Part shown: positions 56,785 to 64,000 of the stretch, piece after piece
Layout of the letters: each line of letters starts with the position of its first letter
Numbering within the stretch: the first letter of the stretch is position 1
NCBI RefSeq assembly: GCF_024679095.1
Contig: NW_026111228.1
Location: 62,001-126,000 of the forward strand
From: Eriocheir sinensis
Lineage: Eukaryota > Arthropoda > Malacostraca > Decapoda > Varunidae
Length of the DNA stretch: 64,000 bases
Direction of reading: 5' to 3'
Program-made: the position numbers and the translations under genes
The notes under the pieces: model-generated
The model's input: only the letters and a program-made list of their open reading frames with translations
Told to the model about the DNA's origin: nothing
Database searches by the model: none

Positions 56785-58089
56785 AACAAAAATAAATACA
56801 GAATACACAAAAATAGATATGCAAAATACATATAAACAATGTAAATTTGTTTCAAAATATATATACGAATACACATGAAATAAGGTAGATTTCTATAAAA
56901 ATATATATAGAAAATACACATAAAATTAAGTAAAACGTATAAAAAATGTATACAAAATACACATAAAATAATGTAAATTAGTATCAAAATAAATAAACAA
57001 AATACCAATAAAAGAATGTGTATTTGTATAAATATATATATACAAAATACACATTAAATAATATAAATTTGTTTAAAACTATACAAAAAACACATGAAAT
57101 GATGTAAATTCGTATAAAAATATATATACAAAATACACATTAAATAATGTAAATTCGCGTCAAAATAAATAAACAAAATATAAATAAAAGAATGTGTATT
57201 TTTATGAAAATAGATATACAAAATACACATAAAATAACCTAAATTTGTATCAAACTATATACAAAAATACACAAAAATATTTTAAATTTGTATGGAAATA
57301 AATATACAAAATACACATAAAATTAGGTAAATTTGTATTGAAATACATACACAAAATACAAATAAAATAATGTAAATTTGAATGAAAATACATAAACAAA
57401 TACACTTAAAATAACGTAAATTTGTATAAAAAAAATATGTACAAAACACAAATAGAATAATGTAAAATCGTATAAATATAAATACACAGAATATTAATAA
57501 AATAATGTAAATTTGTATGAAAATAAAGAAGCAAAATACCCATAAAATAACGCATTTTTTTTATTTATAAAAATATATATACCAAAATACACATCAAAAA
57601 TTAAATTTGAATTAAAATATATATACAAAAAACACATACAATAAGGTAAATTTGTATTGAAATAGATATGCAAAATACATATAAAACAATGTAAATTTGT
57701 TTCAAAATATATATACAAATACACATAAAATAACGTAGATCTCTATAAAATATATATACAAAATACACATAAAATGAAGTAAATACGTATAAAAAAATGT
57801 ATACAAAATACACATAAAATAATGTAAATTCGTATCAAATAAATAAACAAAATACCAATAAAAGAATGTGTATTTGTATAAATATAAATATACAAAATAC
57901 ACATAAAATAACGTAAATTTATATAAAACTATATAAAAAATACACAGAAGTAATTAAATTCGTATGAAAATAGATATACAAAATACAGATAAAATAAGCT
58001 AAATTTGAATTAAAATGTATATACAAAATACATAAAATAATGTAGATTTGTATCAAAATATTTATAAAAATACATATAATAACGTAAAT
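56785..58089 (-). repeat. 45-bp satellite array, minus orientation
   Basis: A-rich orientation. 57100-58080 closely follows 37730-38560, including the ACGCATTTTTTTTATTTAT variant. It ends in mid-monomer at gtaaatt to ttgatacg. Confidence 0.92.
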
Positions 58090-59463
58090 TTTGATACGAT
58101 TTTACATTATTCTATTTGTGTTTTGTATATATTTTTTTATACATATTTACATTATTTAATGTGTATTTTGTATATATATTTCATACAAATTTACGTTATT
58201 ATATGTGTATTTGTTTATATATTTTCTTTCAAATTTACATTATTTTATGTGCATTTTGTATATGTATTTCAATAGAAATTAACCTAATTTTATGGTTATT
58301 TTGTATATTTCTTTTCATACAAATTTAAATTATTTTTGTGTATTTTTGTATATAGTTTTATACAAATTTAGGTTATTTTATGTACGCATTTACATTATTT
58401 AATGTGTGTTTTGTATATATATTTTTATCCAAAGTTAATTTATTTTACGTTCATTTTTGGACATATATTTTTATAGAAATTATATGTTTTCTCATACAAA
58501 TTTACATTATTTTATTGCTATTTTGTTTATTTAGTTTGATACGAGTTAAATGATTATATGTGTATTTTGTACATATTTTTTATACGTATTTACTTTACTT
58601 AATGTGTATTTTGTTTATATATTTTTAAACAAATTTACGTTATTATATGTATTTTTATAAATATTTTGATACAAATTTACATTATTTTATGTATTTTGTA
58701 TATACATTTCAATTCAAATTTAGCTTATTTTATCTGTATTTTGTATATCTATTTTCATACGAATTTAATTACTTCTGTGTATTTTTGTATATAGTTTTAT
58801 ACAAATTTACGTTATTTTATGTGTATTTTGTATATTTATATTTATACAAATACACATTCTTTTATTGGTATTTTGTTTATTTATTTTGATACGAATTTAC
58901 ATTATTTTATGTGTATTTTGTATACATTTTTTATACGTATTTACTTCATTTTACGTGTATTTTGTATATATTTTTATACAAATCTACGTTATTTTATGTG
59001 TATTCGTATATATATTTTGAAACAAATTTACATTGTTTTATATGTATTTTGCATATCTATTTCAATACAGATTTACCTTATTGTATGTGTATTTTGTATA
59101 TTTATTTTAATACAAATTAATTTTTTCATGTGTATTTTGGTATATATATTTTTATAAAAAATGCGTTATTTAATGGGTATTTTGCATCTTTATTTTCATA
59201 CAAATTTACATTGTTTTATTAATATTCTGTGTATTTATTTTGATACGATTTTACATTATTCTATTTGTGTTTTGTATATATTTTTTTATACATAATTACT
59301 TTATTTAATGTGTATTTTGTATATTTTAAAACAAATTTACGTTATTTTATGCGCATCTGTTAAAATATTTTCATACAAATTTACATTATTTTATGTATTT
59401 TATATATATATTTCAATACAAATTTAGTTTATTTTATGTATATTTTGTATATCTATTTTCATT
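58090..59463 (+). repeat. 45-bp satellite array, plus orientation
   Basis: About 30 T-rich monomers, a SINE-free relative of 46140-47530 and of 51110-52733. It gives the unexpanded state of the TA tract and the unoccupied state of both SINE sites. Confidence 0.92.
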
Positions 59464-61513
59464 TGTATCAAAATAAATAAACAAAATAGCAATAAAATAA
59501 TGTAAATTTGTATGAGAAAACATATACAAATACACATAAAATAACGCAAATTTCTAAAAAAATATATGTACAAAAATGCACATAAAATAAAGTAAATTTC
59601 CAAATTTGTATTGAAATAGATATGCAAAATACATATAAAACAATGTAAATTTGTTTCAAAATATATATACGAATACACATAAAATAACGTAGATTTCTAT
59701 AATAATATATACAAAATACACATAAAATGAAGTAAATACGTATAAAAAAATGAATACAAAAAATACATAAAAATCGTATCAAAATAAATAAACAAAATAC
59801 CAGTAAAAGAATGTGTATTTGTAAAAATATAAATATACAAAATACACATAAAATATCGTAAATTTGCATAAAACTATATACAAAAATACACAGAATTAAT
59901 TAAATTTGTATGAAAATATATATACAAAATACATCTAAAATAAGCTAAATTTGAATTGAAATGTACATACAAAATACATAAAATAATGTAAATCTGTATC
60001 AAAATATTTATACAAATACATATAATAACGTAGATTTGTTTAAAAATATATAAACAAAATACACATTAAGTAATGTAAATACGTATAAAAAATATGTACA
60101 AAATACACATATAATCATGTAATTCGTATCAAAATAAATAAACAAAATAGCAATAAAATAATGTAAATTTGTATGAGAAAACATATACAAATAACGCAAA
60201 TTTCTGTAAAAATATATGTACAAAAATGCACATAAAATAAAGTAAATTTGCAAAAAAATATATATACAAAACACACACTAAATAATGTAAATGCGTACAT
60301 AAAAGAACCTAAATTTGTATAAAACAATATACAAAAATACACAAAAATAATTTAAATTTGTTTGAAAAGAAATATACAAAATACACATAAAATTAGGTAA
60401 ATTTGTATTGAAATACATATACAAAATACACATCAAATAATGTAAATTTGAATGAAAATATATAAACAAATACACTTAAAATAACGTAAATTTGTATAAA
60501 ATATATATGCAAGATACACATTAAATAATGTAAATGTGTATAAAAAATATATATACAAAAAACAAATTGGATAATGTAACATCGTATCAAAATAAATACA
60601 CCGAATATTAATAAAATAATGTAAATTTGTATGAAAATAAAGATGCAAAATTCCCATAAAATAGCGCATTTCTTATAAAAATATATATACCAAAATACAC
60701 ATAAAAAATTTAAATTTGCATTGAAATAAATATACAAAATGCACATACAATAAGGTAAATTTGTATTGAAAGAGATATGCAAAAATACATATAAAACATT
60801 GTAAATTTGTTTCAAAATATATATACGAATACAAATAAAAAAAACGTAGATTTCTATAAAAATATATACAAAATACACATAAAATTAAGTAAATACGTAT
60901 AAAAAAATGTATACAAAATACACATAAAATAATGTAGTTTCGAATTAAAATAAATGTAAATTTGAATGAAAATATAAAAACAAATACACTTAAAATAACG
61001 TAAATTTGTATAAAATATATATGCAAGATACACATTAAATAATGTAAATGTGTATAAAAAAATGTATACAAAAAACAAATAGAATAATGTAAAATCGTAT
61101 CAAAATATCAATAAAATAATGTAAATTTGTATGAAAATAAAGATGCAAAATGCCCAAAAATTATCGCATTTTTTATAAAAAAATATATATACCAAAATAC
61201 ACATAAAATATTTAAATTTGTATTGAAATAAATATACAAAATGCATATACAGTAAGGTAAATTTGTATTAAAAGAGATATTCAAAAATACATATAAAACA
61301 ATGTAAATTTGTTTCAAAATACATATACGAATACACATAAAATAAAGTAGATTTCTATAGAAATATATATACAAAATACATATGAAATTATGTAAATACG
61401 TATAAAAATCTATATACAAAATACATATCAAATAATGTAAATTCGGATCAAAATAAATAAACAAAATATCATGAAAAGAATGTGTATTTGTATAAAAATA
61501 GATAATAGATAAT
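59464..61513 (-). repeat. 45-bp satellite array, minus orientation
   Basis: A-rich orientation. About 59930-60540 is repeated at 61890-62500 (offset 1961). It carries the chimeric monomer junction at 60935-60954, inverted relative to 30261 and 32916. Confidence 0.92.
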
Positions 61514-61555
61514 AAATACAAATTTAATTTTTTTATGTGTATTTTGGTATATATG
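61514..61555 (+). repeat. Single plus-oriented monomer fragment
   Basis: About 42 bases (AATTTTTTTATGTG, ATTTTGGTATATATGG) in T-rich orientation, ending in an unusual GGAGAGG. It is flanked by minus monomers on both sides and is the smallest inverted piece seen. Confidence 0.75.
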
Positions 61556-64000
61556 GAGAGGTAAATTTGTATTGAAAGAGATATTCAAAAATACATATAA
61601 AACAATGTAGATTTGTTTAGAAATATATATACGAATACACATAAAATAACGTAGATTTCTATAAAAATATATACAAAATACATATAAAATGAAGTAAATA
61701 CGTATAAAAAAATGAATACAAAATACACATAAAAATCGTATCAAAATAAATAAACAAAATACCAGTAAAAGAATGTGTATTTGTATAAATATAAATATAC
61801 AAAATACACAAAAAATATCGTAAATTTGTATAAAACTATATACAAAAATACACTGAAATAATTAAATTTGTATGAAAATATAATACAAAATACAGCTAAA
61901 ATAAGCTAAATTTGAATTGAAATGTACATACAAAATACATAAAATAATGTAAATCTGTATCAAAATATTTATACAAATAAATATAATAACGTAGATTTGT
62001 TTAAAAATATATAAACAAAATACACATTAAGTAATGTAAATACGTATAAAAAATATGTACAAAATACACATATAATCATGTAGCTCGTATCAAAATAAAT
62101 AAACAAAATAGCAATAAAATAATGTAAATTTGTATGAGAAAACATATACAAATAACGCAAATTTCTATAAAAATATATATACAAAAATGCACATAAAATA
62201 AAGTTAATTTGCATAAAAATATATATACAAAACACACACTAAATAATGTAAATGCGTACATAAAATAACCTAAATTTGTATAAAACTATATACAAAAATA
62301 CACAAAAATAATTTAAATTCGTTTGAAAAGAAATATACAAAATACACATAAAATTAGGTAAATTTGTATTGAAATACATATACAAAATACACATCAAATA
62401 ATGTAAATTTGAATGAAAATATATAAACAAATACACTTAAAATAACGTAAATTTGTATAAAATATATATGCAAGATACACATTAAATAATGTAAATGTGT
62501 ATAAAAAAATATATACAAAAAACAAATAGAATAATGTAAAATCGTATCAAAATAAATACACAGAATACCAATAAAATAATGTAAATTTGTATGAAAATAA
62601 AGATACAAAATTCCCAAAAAATTATTGCATTTTTTATAAAAATATATTTACCAAAATACACATAAAATATTTAAATTTGTATTGAAATAAATATACAAAA
62701 TGCATATACAGTAAGATAAATTTGTATTGAAAGAGATATTCAAAAATACATATAAAACAATGGAAATTTGATTCAAAATATATATACGAATACACATAAA
62801 ATAAAGTAGATTTCTATAGAAATATATATACAAAATACATATGAATTTATGTAAATACGTATAAAAATATATATATACAAAATACATATCAAATAATGTA
62901 AATTCGTGTCAAAATCAATAAACAAAATATCATGAAAAGAATGTGTATTTGTATGAAAATAGATAATAGATAATAAATTTGTATTAAATATATATGCAAT
63001 ATACACATTAAATAATGTAAATATGTATAAAAAAGTATATACAAAAAACAAATAGAATAATGTAACATCGTATCAAAATAAATACAAAGAATATTAATAA
63101 AATAATGTAAATTTGTATGAAAATAAAGATGGAAAATTCCCATAAAATAGCGCATTTCTTATAAAAATATATATACCAAAATACACATAAAATATTTAAA
63201 TTTGCATTGAAATAAATATACAAAATGCACATACAATAAGGTAAATTTGTATTGAAAGAGATATGCAAAAATACATATAAAACAATGTAAATTTGTTTCA
63301 AAATATATATACGAATACAAATAAAAAAACGTAGATTTCTATAAAAATATATATACAAAATACACATAAAATTAAGTAAATACGTATAAAAAAATGTATA
63401 CAAAATACACATAAAATAATGTAATTTCGAATTAAAATAAATGTAAATTTGAATGAAAATATAAAAACAAATACACTTAAAATAACGTAAATTTGTATAA
63501 AATATATATGCAAGATACACATTAAATAATGTAAATGTGTATAAAAAAATATATACAAAAAACAAATAGAATAATGTAAAATTGTATCAAAATAAATACT
63601 CAGAATATTAATAAAACAATGTAAATTTGTATGAAAATAAAGATGTAAAATTCCCAAAAATTATCGCATTTTTTATAAAAATATATTTACCAAAATACAC
63701 ATAAAATATTTAAATTTGTATTGAAATAAATATACAAAATGCATATACAGTAAGGTAAATTTGTATTAAAAGAGATATTCAAAAATGCATATTAAACAAT
63801 GTAAATTTGTTTCAAAATATATATACGAATACACATAAAATAAAGTAGATTTCTTTAGAAATATATATACAAAATACATATGAAATTATGTAAATACGTA
63901 TAAAAATATATATACAAAATACATATCAAATAATGTAAATTCGTGTCAAAATAAATAAACAAAATATCATGTAAAGAATGTGTATTTGTATAAAAATAGA
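61556..64000 (-). repeat. 45-bp satellite array, minus orientation, runs off the window
   Basis: A-rich orientation to the window end. It repeats the order of 59640-61500 with extra monomers and has a second copy of the chimeric junction at 63422-63441. The array plainly continues beyond 64000. Confidence 0.92.

Noticed and set aside
61540..61562. GGAGAGG at 61555 as part of a foreign insertion
   Set aside because: It is only a few bases long and explained as a junction between a plus monomer ending GGTATATATG and a minus monomer beginning AGGTAAATTTG, with one or two filler bases.

Overview
This 64 kb window holds no protein-coding or RNA gene that I can support. It is almost wholly a very AT-rich, highly diverged tandem satellite with a basic period of 45 bp (about 6 G/C per 45 bases). 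A typical monomer starts CATTATTTTATGTG, has GTATATATAT in its middle and ends CATACAAATTTA. Here '+' means that this T-rich form reads on the given strand. The composition, the lack of genes and three tRNA-derived SINEs with polymerase III box A and box B point to a eukaryotic nuclear, heterochromatin-like (pericentromeric, centromeric or subtelomeric) region. The SINEs suggest an animal, and an arthropod such as a tick is a guess made without any database.

Layout: the array switches orientation 32 times, near 4295, 6224, 6520, 11315, 12230, 15712, 17148, 23717, 28850, 28944, 29761, 34930, 36487, 37553, 38807, 40466, 40994, 41449, 43376, 47532, 49490, 49777, 49845, 50472, 51110, 52732, 55400, 56785, 58090, 59464, 61514 and 61556. 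Within a segment, diverged monomer types follow a fixed order. A full cycle is about 16 monomers (~714 bp), and shortened or extended cycles are common. Above this sit segmental duplications: a ~3.3 kb block in four copies (two per orientation), a ~6 kb inverted duplication between the left end and 41-47 kb, a nearly perfect 985 bp tandem duplication at 40.0-42.0 kb, a 5.2 kb-offset direct duplication (46.7-49.5 with 51.1-54.6 kb), and ~1.04/1.62 kb units at 29.8-33.5 kb. Several strand-switch junctions recur with the same sequence, so junctions were copied with their flanks.

Insertions: three near-full-length SINEs (26952-27338 minus; 51165-51524 plus; 52085-52469 plus) and one 25-bp SINE 3' scrap (35709-35733). 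Each has a recognisable unoccupied counterpart elsewhere in the window, so the insertions came after the duplications. Four long TA-type microsatellites (17967-18159, 49188-49386, 52581-52683, 54403-54503) lie inside monomers. Three of them occupy the same monomer in paralogous copies.

The many long open reading frames are a by-product of the 45-bp (15-codon) period and low stop density. They encode only a 15-residue Tyr/Phe/Ile-rich repeat and should not be annotated as genes.
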